A stretch of DNA of 64,000 nucleotides from Streptomyces spongiicola (lineage in GTDB: Bacteria > Actinomycetota > Actinomycetes > Streptomycetales > Streptomycetaceae). This document shows positions 32,368 to 40,292 of the stretch, piece by piece. Below the pieces are notes generated by a model, which saw only the letters and a program-made list of their open reading frames with translations, did no database searches and had not been told where the DNA came from. Both the position numbers and the translations under genes were made by a program. The stretch covers positions 2,862,501-2,926,500 of the forward strand of contig NZ_CP029254.1 of NCBI RefSeq assembly GCF_003122365.1, given 5' to 3'. Position 1 is the stretch's first letter; the number at the start of each line of letters is the position of its first letter.

Positions 32368-32470
32368 GGGGACGCCACGGGGACAGGGCGGGGACATGAG
32401 GGACCGTCGGGGACACAGCGGGGACGTAGTGCGTAGGACGGCGCGGGAGCGATCGGGACCGTTCGGGACG
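32368..32470. repeat. Phased GGGGAC direct-repeat array
   Basis: GGGGAC occurs at 32368, 32379, 32390, 32409 and 32420, with a GGGAC at 32400, so units fall every 10-11 bp, one helical turn. CGGGAC-type variants follow at about 32455 and 32465. It sits about 120 bp left of the first att core, in a 461-base stretch (32131-32591) with no other convincing gene. It may bind an integrase, excisionase or initiator. Confidence 0.5.
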
Positions 32471-32591
32471 CGACGGGAGCAGAATCCTCGCAGGTCAGAT
32501 ACCGTAAGCGCGGCCAACTGAGCACGCTCGCGGCGTCCGGCCTGGTCAGCGCCACCCACCGCCCGAGCGAGCCAAAAGCGATCTTGGCTTT

Positions 32592-32634
32592 CTCCTAAAG
32601 CGGGTGTCGCAGGTTCGAATCCTGCCGGGGGCAC
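32592..32634 (+). other. att core 1, 3' half of tRNA-Arg(CCT)
   Basis: A 43-bp stretch contains the anticodon loop CTCCTAA, the anticodon-stem 3' side, the T arm GCAGG-TTCGAAT-CCTGC and the acceptor 3' strand CGGGGGC. The following bases supply ACCA. No tRNA 5' half lies to the left, so this is a half-gene att site, not a working tRNA. An identical 43-bp copy lies at 36756-36798. Confidence 0.85.
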
Positions 32635-32640
32635 CAGTTC

Positions 32641-32682
32641 AGAAGGGGCTCACCTACAAATTTTCGTAGGTGAGCCCCTTCT
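32641..32682. terminator. Terminator hairpin next to att core 1
   Basis: A perfect 17-bp stem (32641-32657 with 32666-32682) encloses an 8-base loop. It lies just past the att core and 31 bases beyond the integrase stop codon on the minus strand, so it can end integrase transcription and shield the neighbours. Confidence 0.8.
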
Positions 32683-32705
32683 GACATCCACGTCTGACAT
32701 CAACG
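32681..32705. repeat. Left arm-type paired repeat (CTGACATC units)
   Basis: Two TGACATC units lie 14 bp apart, the second as TGACATCAACG. Nearly the same 25-bp arrangement lies at 36648-36672 inside the other end of the element. Such paired direct repeats are typical binding sites for the N-terminal arm domain of tyrosine integrases. Confidence 0.6.
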
Positions 32706-32712
32706 CGGGCGA

Positions 32713-33438
32713 TCACTCACGATCAGGACGACCAGGGCGCCGCTTCCTGAGCAGCCGGTCCATGTGACTCATGGCCTCGCGCTGCGTGTCCTGGACGACG
32801 TGGGTGTAGACCTCCATGGTGATGCTGATCTGCGAGTGTCCGAGGATCTCCATCACGACACGGGGCGCGACTCCGGCCGCCGTGAGGAGCGTGGCCGTGC
32901 CGTGCCGGGCGTCGTGCAGCCGGATAACCCGGAGGCCGGCGGACCGGGCGACGCGGGTGAAGGAGCGGTACAGGTTCCGCGGCTCCACCGGGCGACCGGT
33001 GCGGGTGGTGAAGACGTAGTCCGACTTGCCCCAGGTCTCCCCCGCCTTTGCCCGATCCACCGCCTGCCGCATCCGGTGCCAGCGCAGCGGTGCGATGCAG
33101 AGCGCGGGCAGCGGGACGGCACGGCGACGACGGCTCTTGGGATCGTCGTCGTACAGGATGCCCCGGCGTCGCTGCGTCTGCTGGCGGACATAGAGGACGC
33201 GGTGGTCAAGGTCGACGTCCGACCAGCGCAGGTCCACGATCTCTCCCCGGCGGAGCCCCATGGCGATGGCGAGCACGAGGGCCGCGTAGAGCGGGTCAGG
33301 CCGGGACGCCGCCAGGAAATCAAGTGCGGCTCGCTTCGCTCCCCGCCCGCGGCCCGGCCCCCGGCCGGGCCTGCACTCCTGTCTCCGCCCCGCTCCAGCC
33401 CGGCCAGCGCCCGCACCGCGCTCGCAGCAATCAGCCAC
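32713..33438 (-). pseudogene. int: Tyrosine integrase, N-terminally truncated
   Basis: The catalytic domain is intact: Arg in GLRRGEIVDLRW, HDARHG, LGHSQ and the Tyr in YTHVV, with the LDAARPD-like entry segment (FLAASRPDPLYAAL) just before. Full-length streptomycete integrases have about 380-400 residues. Here only about 200 of this open frame look like integrase, preceded by 35 residues of Arg/Gly-rich sequence unlike any integrase. The arm- and core-binding domains are missing, and none of the other frames upstream restores them. It was probably cut by the rearrangement that brought in the nuclease gene. A start inside the ORF is uncertain. Confidence 0.75.
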
Positions 33439-33500
33439 CTGATGCCAGAGAAGGGGTGCGTCGTGGCTGGGGCGGTCGGCTCCACGGCTTTAGGCAGCCA

Positions 33501-33611
33501 CTTTGGCGCGAGCCTCGAAGATCATGACCCCAACGTCGTGCTTTACCGGGCAGGTCCACAGACCACCCGACGCGCCGGAAGCTTACGGGGCCATGATCAC
33601 TCGCGCCAAAG
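33501..33611. repeat. 111-bp inverted-repeat element between int and the nuclease gene
   Basis: CTTTGGCGCGAG (33501-33512) and its exact complement at 33600-33611 enclose 87 bases, and an inner ATCATG(A/G)CCCC segment also matches on both sides. The rest of the 310-base gap (33439-33748) holds no gene I can support. It looks like a MITE scar or a large hairpin and is near the truncation point of the integrase. Confidence 0.55.
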
Positions 33612-33748
33612 CAGCTCCAGCCCAAAGCCCCTCCCCCGACCGTCTGCAGCACACACCAATAATAGGGCTGATGTTCGAGGAGTGAACTGTTGTTACCAAT
33701 GTGCAGAAACGGGTTGCTTGTGAAGCGCGGGTGGGATCACCATGAACC

Positions 33749-35650
33749 ATGAGGATGATCCGGGCGCGGATTGAGAACTTCCGCTGCCTCCAGCTAGCTG
33801 AAGTGCGCTTCGACAACGTCACTTCAATTATCGGCCCCAACGGTGTCGGCAAGTCCACGATCTTGCGTGCACTCGATTGGTTTTTCAATGGCGAAAAGGG
33901 CACGAGCCTAAGCGTCGACGACCTCTGCGTTAACGCTAAAGGCAGCAGGATCCTCGTCGAGGTCGAATTCGATTCGCTTACGCCAGACGATCGCAATGAA
34001 CTCGGGTACTACGCCCCCGAAGGGGTGGATAGTGTACTGATTCGGCGCACATGGCAAAACGGCGAAGATAAGATCACGGGCAAGGGGCTGACCTTCCCTC
34101 CGTTCGAGTTGGTCCGGAGCCAGCTTAGCGCGACCACGAAGCGTAAAGCTTACAACACACTTCGCGAGGAGCGTCCCGAACTTTCTCTTCCTTCTGCCGG
34201 AAGCGAAGCTCTAGTAGACGAAGCGATGATCGTCTGGGAGAGAAACCATCCCGACCAACTCGAAGAGTCCGAGATCCAAGCTACAAACTTTTTCGGGTTC
34301 GCCGGGAAAGGCAAACTATCCAGCCTCTTTGAGTTTATCTTGGTTAGCGCAGATCTGCGCGCCCTTGAGGAGTCGACTGACACTCGCTCTGCAATTTTCG
34401 GCCGAATTATCGAGCGCGCCGTAGACAGGCGAGTCGCGGATACAGAGCTAGCGGAACTGGACGCTCGCCTGAATCTTGAGCGTGCCCAGATTTCGACAAA
34501 AAACTTCGGCCCACAGCTTGAGCTGATTTCCAAGGAACTAACCAAAGCCGTGGAGGTTTTCTCTGCTGGCCGAGACGTCCTTGTCTCTCCTGTGGAAAGC
34601 TCACACAAGCCCGTTAAAGCATCATTCAAGGTCAGTATTTTAGACGGCCCTGTTGAGACTGGCGTCGAGCGTCAAGGGCATGGATTTCAGCGAGCGATGA
34701 TTATCGCTGCCCTGAAGCTCCTTTCGGATAGAGGTAGCGAGGGGCCTCGCTCCAAGGCTGTGTGCCTGGCCATCGAAGAACCCGAGCTATACCAGCACCC
34801 TGTTCAAGCGCGCGCCTTCTCTCAAGTTTTGCGAAAAATCGCAGAAGACCCTAACCAGAGAGCCCAGGTGGCCTACGCCACTCACAACCCAATTTTCGTG
34901 GATCCTCATCATTTCCATGAGATTCGGCGCATAAGTAGAGTCGGTAAGGGGAGCTTCGAGCGGGCCATCTCAATCGCACATGTCCGAGTCGAGGACGTAT
35001 TAGAAGCACTCTCCGGCTTCGTTCCGGAAGACCGTGTGAGAAAACAGATCGGTGCAGCTATTCTCCACCGTCTGGCCGAGGCTCTATTTGCATCCGCTGT
35101 AGTACTCGTAGAAGGCGACACAGATAAGGCCGTGCTGGAAGGATGCGCTACGCGCAGCGGCTGCCCTTTGGCCGTCGAAGGGATTCACGTAGCGGACGCC
35201 GGCAACAAGACGGCGATTTACTTGAATCACGCAATTCTGAATCTACTCGGCATTCCATGCTTTGTAGTATTTGACGCCGATTCCGGAGTTGGCGTTCGCA
35301 TGGAGCAGAAGGGGAGGACTCAGCGCGATATCTGGAATGCGGAGATTTCGGAGAGAACCGAGAATCACCGACTATTCTTGTACCTCGGTCACCATAATAA
35401 GCCCGATTGGCCGCCGACTCACGCGGAAAGCGACTTCGCCGTTTTCGCTGACCGTCTCGAAGAGCTAATCAGTAATGAATGGCCTGAGTGGGGGGTCAAG
35501 ATCAATGAACTCATTGAGTCCGGCCTCGGCTACAGCGAAAAGAATTCATACACGTACGCGAGGGCTTCGATCGAAGCTGAAGGGGAACCGCCGATCGTGA
35601 TCAAGCAGATCATCGAAAACGTAAAAGCGATGGCCAGGGAGGGCCAGTGA
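33749..35650 (+). CDS. OLD-family ATPase/TOPRIM nuclease
   Basis: The 633-residue protein joins an ABC-type ATPase to a TOPRIM nuclease, as in P2 Old and GajA. The P-loop GPNGVGKST is at residues 29-37. Walker B CLAIEEPELYQHP lies near residue 340, and a following ATHNPIFVDPHH supplies the D/H-loop region. The TOPRIM domain has VVLVEGDTDK (about 447-456) and FVVFDADSG (about 506-514). Between the ATPase halves is a long helical insertion with EEST-type linkers. Base composition is well below the neighbours. Family members cut DNA and act in phage defence or repair. It overlaps the KTSC gene by four bases. ATG 33755 is an alternative start. Confidence 0.88.
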   Translation: MRMIRARIENFRCLQLAEVRFDNVTSIIGPNGVGKSTILRALDWFFNGEKGTSLSVDDLCVNAKGSRILVEVEFDSLTPDDRNELGYYAPEGVDSVLIRRTWQNGEDKITGKGLTFPPFELVRSQLSATTKRKAYNTLREERPELSLPSAGSEALVDEAMIVWERNHPDQLEESEIQATNFFGFAGKGKLSSLFEFILVSADLRALEESTDTRSAIFGRIIERAVDRRVADTELAELDARLNLERAQISTKNFGPQLELISKELTKAVEVFSAGRDVLVSPVESSHKPVKASFKVSILDGPVETGVERQGHGFQRAMIIAALKLLSDRGSEGPRSKAVCLAIEEPELYQHPVQARAFSQVLRKIAEDPNQRAQVAYATHNPIFVDPHHFHEIRRISRVGKGSFERAISIAHVRVEDVLEALSGFVPEDRVRKQIGAAILHRLAEALFASAVVLVEGDTDKAVLEGCATRSGCPLAVEGIHVADAGNKTAIYLNHAILNLLGIPCFVVFDADSGVGVRMEQKGRTQRDIWNAEISERTENHRLFLYLGHHNKPDWPPTHAESDFAVFADRLEELISNEWPEWGVKINELIESGLGYSEKNSYTYARASIEAEGEPPIVIKQIIENVKAMAREGQ

Positions 35651-35859
35651 TGAATAGATCACCTGTGGCATCATCTAGTATCGCCTCTATTGGCTACGAG
35701 GCGGCAACGATGCTGCTTGAGATTGAGTTCTCCTCCGGCGTCTATCAGTATGATGCCGTGCCGGAGCACATCTACATGGAATTGATGGCGGCTCCGAGTC
35801 ACGGGCGTTACTTCGCGCGTGCCATCAGAGATTGCTATGCATACCGAAAGGTCGCCTGA
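35647..35859 (+). CDS. KTSC-domain protein
   Basis: A 70-residue protein overlaps the nuclease gene's stop (ATGA). It matches the KTSC small beta-rich domain: SSSIASIGYEAATMLLEIEFSSGVYQYDAVP, then SHGRYFARAIRDCYAYRKV, each split by a turn. KTSC proteins are of unknown biochemical role and are often linked to RNA or lysyl-tRNA synthetase-like partners. Coupling to an OLD nuclease suggests a modulator, antitoxin-like partner or sensor of that nuclease. The codon usage is as AT-rich as the nuclease gene, so both probably came together. Confidence 0.78.
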   Translation: MMNRSPVASSSIASIGYEAATMLLEIEFSSGVYQYDAVPEHIYMELMAAPSHGRYFARAIRDCYAYRKVA

Positions 35860-35984
35860 TGCTTTGTGTGGGCCCCTGACGAGCGCTGTCGTACTCCTCG
35901 CTACCAGGTGCGGCCGAGGCTGCACCTGTGTTACTGGCTCGGCTGCCCCCCGTCCCACCCCCGTAGCGCCACCGAAGGAGCACG

Positions 35985-36431
35985 ATGATGGCTGGCACCG
36001 GCATTGACGACCTGTCCAAGTACGAGTCTGGGACCGACCCATTCACCGCGGCCGAGCTGAAGGCGATTGCCTGCTTCCGCGAAGACCTGTCCGGCATCCC
36101 GGACATCGCCTTCACGGGCTTCGACGCCGATGGGATCCGCCGCCTCGCGTCCGAACACGGAGTTGGCGAAGCCCGCGAAATGCTGCACTCGTTCTCTACC
36201 GACCTCCTCAACCGCTGGTGGCTGGCGATCCTCTCGTTGGAGAATGACCTGCCGACCAGCACCGACGAGTCCGCCCGGCACAGCGCGGCCGCCGCCCGGT
36301 ACGTCGGCCACCTCACCGCCCAACACCTCAACGCCTGCGCGAAGTTCGAGCACGCCGTCACCATGTGGTTCCTGGACCTGGACACGGACCTCTCCTCCCC
36401 GCTGTATCTGAACAGGGACGGGGATGAGTGA
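35985..36431 (+). CDS. Hypothetical all-helical protein
   Basis: A 148-residue protein with GGAG before two adjacent ATG codons (35985 and 35988). It consists of helices with acidic surfaces (DPFTAAELKAIACFREDLSGIPDIAFTGFDADGIRRLASEHGVGEA, in parts) and one Trp-rich helix (NRWWLAILSLEND). No domain is recognised. GC content is back to the host level, unlike the nuclease gene. It overlaps the next gene by eight bases. Confidence 0.55.
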   Translation: MMAGTGIDDLSKYESGTDPFTAAELKAIACFREDLSGIPDIAFTGFDADGIRRLASEHGVGEAREMLHSFSTDLLNRWWLAILSLENDLPTSTDESARHSAAAARYVGHLTAQHLNACAKFEHAVTMWFLDLDTDLSSPLYLNRDGDE

Positions 36432-36651
36432 GCCACACTGGGGCGACGAGGAAGTCATCGATGCCCCGGCGTGTCCCGAATGCAGCCACCCCATGAAGTC
36501 CGGCGGCATCGTCCTCTCCAAGCGGGAGGACTATGGCCGGCGGACGTGTCGCACGCTATGGAGATGCGCTGGTCAGCATGTCTGGTGGCGCTGGGCCGAT
36601 CGACCGGATGAGCCTTTGGATGCCTGTCCGGTGCCGGAGCTGCTCCGCTGA
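36424..36651 (+). CDS. Small zinc-ribbon protein
   Basis: A 75-residue protein with CPEC near residue 17-20 and later cysteines (RRTCRTLWRC, ACP), which suits a small zinc ribbon. The C-terminus is Trp/Arg-rich (WWRWADRP). It overlaps the previous gene by eight bases, so the two are coupled. Function unknown. The arm-type repeat of the element begins four bases before its stop. Confidence 0.55.
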   Translation: MSEPHWGDEEVIDAPACPECSHPMKSGGIVLSKREDYGRRTCRTLWRCAGQHVWWRWADRPDEPLDACPVPELLR

Positions 36652-36672
36652 CATCCAACGCTGACATCAACG
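36648..36672. repeat. Right arm-type paired repeat (CTGACATC units)
   Basis: CTGACATCCAACG followed by CTGACATCAACG matches the left copy at 32681-32705 except for a 1-base shift between units. It lies 84 bp before att core 2. Confidence 0.6.
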
Positions 36673-36755
36673 ACCCCGGATAAGAGCGACACACAACGGT
36701 CGCGGACGGCACCGACGCACGAGGCGAGGCCTGACCGGGCCGGGGTTTGATCGAA

Positions 36756-36798
36756 CTCCTAAAGCGGGTGTCGCAGGTTCGAATCCTGCCGGGGGCAC
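36756..36798 (+). other. att core 2, 3' half of tRNA-Arg(CCT)
   Basis: The same 43 bp as at 32592-32634. No tRNA 5' half precedes it. The DNA after it, with a CACAG end instead of CACCAG and a terminator hairpin, should be the chromosome that follows the original tRNA gene. Confidence 0.85.
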
Positions 36799-36804
36799 AG
36801 CCAG

Positions 36805-36845
36805 AAGGGCCAGTTCAAAGGAGCGACCTCCTCGAACTGGCCCTT
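36805..36845 (+). terminator. tRNA-type terminator hairpin
   Basis: A 12-bp stem AAGGGCCAGTTC/GAACTGGCCCTT with a 17-base loop lies 7 bases after att core 2, where the terminator of a native tRNA gene is expected. The 1-kb chromosomal stretch 36846-37835 holds this, a CACCT/AGGTG inverted repeat at 37084-37102 and the MITE-like repeat. I see no gene in it. Confidence 0.65.
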
Positions 36846-37143
36846 TCGCATGATCGCGGCCGTGCCACGGATGTGCCACTACGACCCCGCGCCACCCGGT
36901 CTCTCACGGATCACGGCTCCCGGTCATTCCGCGATGGCAAGGCCCCGGCGGCTGTTATGTGGTGATGGATCGGCTCGCGCCGCACGGCGGTGGTGACGCA
37001 TGCGTGTCACCGGCTCCCGAGTGCTGGCACCGACCACCGCCAAGGTGCTGCCCTCACCGGCCTGGGTTCGACAGAATTCCCATCACCTAGAGTCACAAGG
37101 TGAGGTCTGACCAGGGAGGATGCACTAGGTCATGGAGAGGGGG

Positions 37144-37394
37144 CGTGTCTCTAGGCTCTGACATTCTTGCTGGTCAGCGCGGTGATGACCGCCAAGGGCC
37201 CCTTGATGCTGGGGCGTTGCAACCACGCTATCCGATCACATAGCGGGTTTCTAGCCCCATCGCGCTACGCCGAGGCAAGCCCGCAAAAGTGGCGAAAGGT
37301 GATGAATCACCCTCGGATCTTGTGGCATTGTCAGAGAATCATGCCTCTCTCGCCAACTCCTTGACCAGCGGGAATGTCAGCGCCTAGAGACACG
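37144..37394. repeat. MITE-like element with about 30-bp terminal inverted repeats
   Basis: Left arm 37147-37176 and right arm 37362-37391 match as an inverted repeat over 30 bp with three mismatches (GTCTCTAGGC-x-CTGACATTC-xx-GCTGGTCA). The match extends three bases further outward as CGT. The element is 251 bp in all and carries no transposase. No clear target duplication was seen. Its trans-acting transposase is unknown. Confidence 0.8.
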
Positions 37395-37835
37395 GGCAAT
37401 TCGGGCGTGAGGCGATGAAGCTGCAGGTCATGGCCCACTTTGCATCTTTAGGCGAACCGACTTCTGTCGAACGCAGGACCGGGATCCCGGAGGTGGCGCA
37501 CCACCGTAGAGCCGGGCACTGGTGCACTCCTTGATCCGGTCGTTGCGCGGCTGCTGCGCCGGAGACGGCCCACTCCGGGTCCCGGGGATGTCGTGACCGG
37601 CGCCGCCGACCGGTCCTGAGGGCGCCAGGAGCGGTCCGGAAGCGGATCGGAAGCGGATCGGTTCTGGGCACGGAAGCGCCGGCGCTGGTCGCATCGGAGG
37701 CGTCAACCGCCATTCCGCGCACCGCTGTCCACCGTCGCCCCCGCGGCGGGCCCCGTCGCGTACGCACGTACGGTACGGACCGCCTCGGGCATTCGGAGCG
37801 GGCGCGCCGCACTGCCGTGACCTCTGGAGAAACAC

Positions 37836-38624
37836 ATGAACGTCCCAGGGCTGACACCGTATGCCGAACGTCCCGACCCGCCGTCCACGCACCGCTCGCC
37901 GCCCACCTATCGCGCCCCGGGGCTGATACCGCCGAGCGGCCCCGTCCGCAACTGGGGGCTGGCGGTCATCGCCACGCCCCTGCTGCTGGCCATGGCGGTG
38001 GTCCTGCTGGGCAGCCTGGCCGCGCGCTCCGACCCGTCCGCGTCGTACGGGTCGTCGGGATCGTCAGGGTCATCGGGGTCGTCGGGGTCGTCGGGGTCCT
38101 CGGGGTCGTCGGGGTCCGGCCTCTTCGGTTCGGACACCTTCGGCCCGGACCGCGGAACCACGGCCGACGAGCCGACCCGCGCGCCCTCGACGTCGGCACC
38201 CGCGTGGCCGTACGACGGCACCGGTGCACGGGACGCCGGCAGCACCCCCGAGGCGACCGCGACCGGCAGCGGGTGGGACGGCGGCTACGCCTACCCGACG
38301 GGGAGCATCCCCGGCACCCCGACCGCGAGCGCGACCGGCGGGCCGGGCGACGTCGTCACCGCCTTCTTCGATGCGATCAACGACCGCGACTACCGGACCG
38401 CCTGGGCGCTCGGCGGAAGGAACCTGGAGTCCCGCTACGACCGCTTCGTCGCGGGCTACGCCACCACCGAGCGGGACACCATCGGCATCACGTCCGTGCA
38501 GGGCACCAGGGTGCGGCTGACCATCGAGGCCCTCCAGGTCGACGGCACCACCCACTCGTACGACGCCGTCTACACCGTCCGCGGTGGTGTGATCACCGGC
38601 GGCAAGGCCACCAGGACCGACTGA
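37836..38624 (+). CDS. Single-pass membrane protein with SSG-repeat stalk
   Basis: The 262-residue protein has a Pro-rich cytoplasmic N-terminus and one membrane helix at about 40-62 (WGLAVIATPLLLAMAVVLLGSLA). A stalk of about eight SSG units follows at 70-95. After a disordered Thr/Ser/Ala region, residues about 165-260 form a small exported domain (PGDVVTAFFDAINDRDYRTAWALGG) of the lumazine-binding/NTF2-like type found on actinobacterial membrane proteins. It probably displays this domain outside the cell. It is 55 bases before the next gene and may share its operon. The SSG tract is coded by a hexanucleotide-like repeat. Confidence 0.65.
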   Translation: MNVPGLTPYAERPDPPSTHRSPPTYRAPGLIPPSGPVRNWGLAVIATPLLLAMAVVLLGSLAARSDPSASYGSSGSSGSSGSSGSSGSSGSSGSGLFGSDTFGPDRGTTADEPTRAPSTSAPAWPYDGTGARDAGSTPEATATGSGWDGGYAYPTGSIPGTPTASATGGPGDVVTAFFDAINDRDYRTAWALGGRNLESRYDRFVAGYATTERDTIGITSVQGTRVRLTIEALQVDGTTHSYDAVYTVRGGVITGGKATRTD

Positions 38625-38679
38625 CACCCACCGGGCCCGCCCGGAGAGCCGCACCCACACGAGCGGAGCGCGAACCACC

Positions 38680-40275
38680 ATGGCCACAGAAGAACTCGCC
38701 CCCCGACCACCCGGCCCACCGCCGCAGAGGCCGCCGAAACAGCGCGAGTACGCGCGCAGCAGAGCCACCCGGCTGCTGTCGGCCGGCAGCTACCTCGATC
38801 CCGGATACCGGAAGGCCGTCATCCGGGAACTGCTGGACAACCGCTTCCGGGTCGTCGCGCCGTCCTTCGGGTACGACGCGGTGTCGGTCCTCGCCCACGC
38901 CCTCGCCGCACGCCGGCTGCACCGCGTCCAGTGGGCGGCGGCGGCCGGCACCGCGGCCGCGGTCCTGCTGCTGATGAGCACCGGGGTGCTCAACGGGTCC
39001 CTCGGCGTCCTCGTGCTGCTCTGGCTGCCGTGGGCGGCGGCCTATCTGCGCAGGATCGTCACCCTGCACATCCTGATGACCCGGCTGCGGGAGACCGGGC
39101 CGGACGGCGGCTTCGACGGCGCGTGCCCGTCGCACGAGAAACTGCCCGTCGGACTCGTCCACAAGATCGACCAAGAGCAGGCCAGCCGCAGCGGAATGGT
39201 CTTCTACGGCGGCTACCGGCCCTTCGTCGGCGCGGGCCTGCCGGTGCGCGACTGGTCCAGCGCGCAGTTGCTGCTGGGCGCGCCGAAGACCCGGATCATG
39301 GCGCGCAAGAGCGAGAACGGATTGCCGCCCGACCTCGACACCGTCGAGCGCAGGCAGGTCGTGCCGTTCACCGTGCGCGACATCACCAGCCAGGTCGCCG
39401 CCCGGATGAACGCGGATCTTCGCGACGAGGCCCGCCCCGACGAGCGGATCCACGGGCTGACGGTCGAGCGGCGCCACTACGCCACCGCGATCCGCTCCAA
39501 CGACCGCTCCACCGGTACCGCCTGGTCCGAACTGCCCGGCGTGGACGACCTGCCCGGCATCCACTGGCGCGAGGACTACGACGCCGCCCGCGAGTACCTG
39601 TGCGTGCGGGTCGGGTCGTGGGACGAGGAGCTGGTGACCTCGATGTTCGTCGGGTTCGACATCAGGGGCAACACTCTGCACACCGAGTTCTACACCTATG
39701 TGCTCGGCCCGCTCGTGAAGGACTTCCACCTCGTCGACCAGTTGCCCGCCGCCATCGACGGGCGGCTGGCCGTGCGGGTGGCCTGGGACATGTCCATGAC
39801 CGCGATTCGCTGGTCCGTCGCACTGTCCCTGTGGCCGCTGTGGCTGATCCCCGTGCGGTTCCTGCCGGCGTGGACGGTCCCGTGGGTCCGGCCCTGGCAC
39901 GCCAGAAGGGCCAGGAGGGTGATGGCCGAGCTGCTGCAGGCGGACCAGGCGCCGGACACCAGTGAGTTCGCGCTCGGCCGCTACGTCAACCCGTGGTTCA
40001 ACTGCGGTGCCGTGGCCAGCGTCAGGGAGCTGGCCACCAGCGAGGCCTACCACCACTTCTTCCAGCACGCCGACGCGACCAAGTACATGGAGATCGTCGA
40101 GCGCCGGCTGCTCCAGAACATCCGCGCGTTCCTCGACGACCACGACGTGGACCTCGCCGAGCACGACCGGGCGCAGACCAACATCCTGCTGGGCGACAAC
40201 AGCCAGAACGTGTTCGGCGGCCAGAACAGCGGCTTCACCTACAACTACCAGCCCCCGATCAGCCGTCCATCATGA
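38680..40275 (+). CDS. Membrane protein of unknown function with C-terminal GDNxQNVFGG motif
   Basis: The 531-residue protein has hydrophobic pairs at about 85-125 (WAAAAGTAAAVLLLMSTGVL ... GVLVLLWLPWAA) and at about 365-395 (WSVALSLWPLWLIPV), with a large soluble part between them (about 140-355). The C-terminus carries LLGDNSQNVFGGQNSGFTYNY, which recurs in the next protein's N-terminus. I do not recognise the soluble part. It overlaps the next coding region at most by four bases. As the last gene before the TIR effector, it may be the sensor or platform of a signalling pair. Confidence 0.7.
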   Translation: MATEELAPRPPGPPPQRPPKQREYARSRATRLLSAGSYLDPGYRKAVIRELLDNRFRVVAPSFGYDAVSVLAHALAARRLHRVQWAAAAGTAAAVLLLMSTGVLNGSLGVLVLLWLPWAAAYLRRIVTLHILMTRLRETGPDGGFDGACPSHEKLPVGLVHKIDQEQASRSGMVFYGGYRPFVGAGLPVRDWSSAQLLLGAPKTRIMARKSENGLPPDLDTVERRQVVPFTVRDITSQVAARMNADLRDEARPDERIHGLTVERRHYATAIRSNDRSTGTAWSELPGVDDLPGIHWREDYDAAREYLCVRVGSWDEELVTSMFVGFDIRGNTLHTEFYTYVLGPLVKDFHLVDQLPAAIDGRLAVRVAWDMSMTAIRWSVALSLWPLWLIPVRFLPAWTVPWVRPWHARRARRVMAELLQADQAPDTSEFALGRYVNPWFNCGAVASVRELATSEAYHHFFQHADATKYMEIVERRLLQNIRAFLDDHDVDLAEHDRAQTNILLGDNSQNVFGGQNSGFTYNYQPPISRPS

Positions 40276-40292
40276 CGGGCAAGGAAGCGATC

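Larger units (their letters stand above)
1..32634. mobile_element. Siphovirus prophage, right part (left end outside window)
   Basis: Gene order is tail, lysis, control region, early recombination/replication genes, as in temperate actinobacterial siphoviruses. A tail-assembly frameshift, tape measure protein, amidase and RecT are all present. The right boundary is taken as the tRNA-Arg 3' fragment at 32592-32634, because the DNA after it belongs to a separate element with its own integrase remnant. Head and packaging genes and the left att site are not in the window. No prophage integrase is seen here, so it should lie to the left. The boundary at 32634 is inferred from the repeated att core. 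Confidence 0.8.
32592..36798. mobile_element. 4.16-kb integrative element flanked by tRNA-Arg half copies
   Basis: The two att copies are identical over 43 bp and 4,164 bp apart. Paired repeats sit just inside each end (about 32681-32705 and 36648-36672). They would flank a single core if the element closed into a circle, as integrase arm sites do. Contents are an integrase remnant, an OLD-type nuclease, a KTSC gene and two small genes. The GC content of the nuclease gene is clearly below that of its surroundings, a sign of transfer. With a truncated integrase the element is probably no longer mobile on its own. Confidence 0.75.

Noticed and set aside
31952..32416. 154-residue minus-strand frame upstream of the small membrane gene
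   Set aside because: Its sequence changes from a plausible middle to Arg/Pro-rich shadow, it lacks a convincing start with a ribosome binding site, and it overlaps two better-supported small genes.
32592..32640. Intact tRNA gene at either att copy
   Set aside because: Only the 3' half is present. No 5' acceptor strand or D arm precedes either copy.
37084..37102. MerR-type promoter with CACCT/AGGTG inverted repeat
   Set aside because: The spacing is suggestive, but no regulator or target gene follows; the DNA downstream is the MITE-like element.
37167..37364. 65-residue frame inside the MITE-like element
   Set aside because: No ribosome binding site and no resemblance to a transposase; it is probably chance.
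39993..40292. Overlapping frame across the end of the membrane protein leading into the TIR gene
   Set aside because: It is a shadow upstream of the real TIR start; the Arg-rich sequence is not protein-like.
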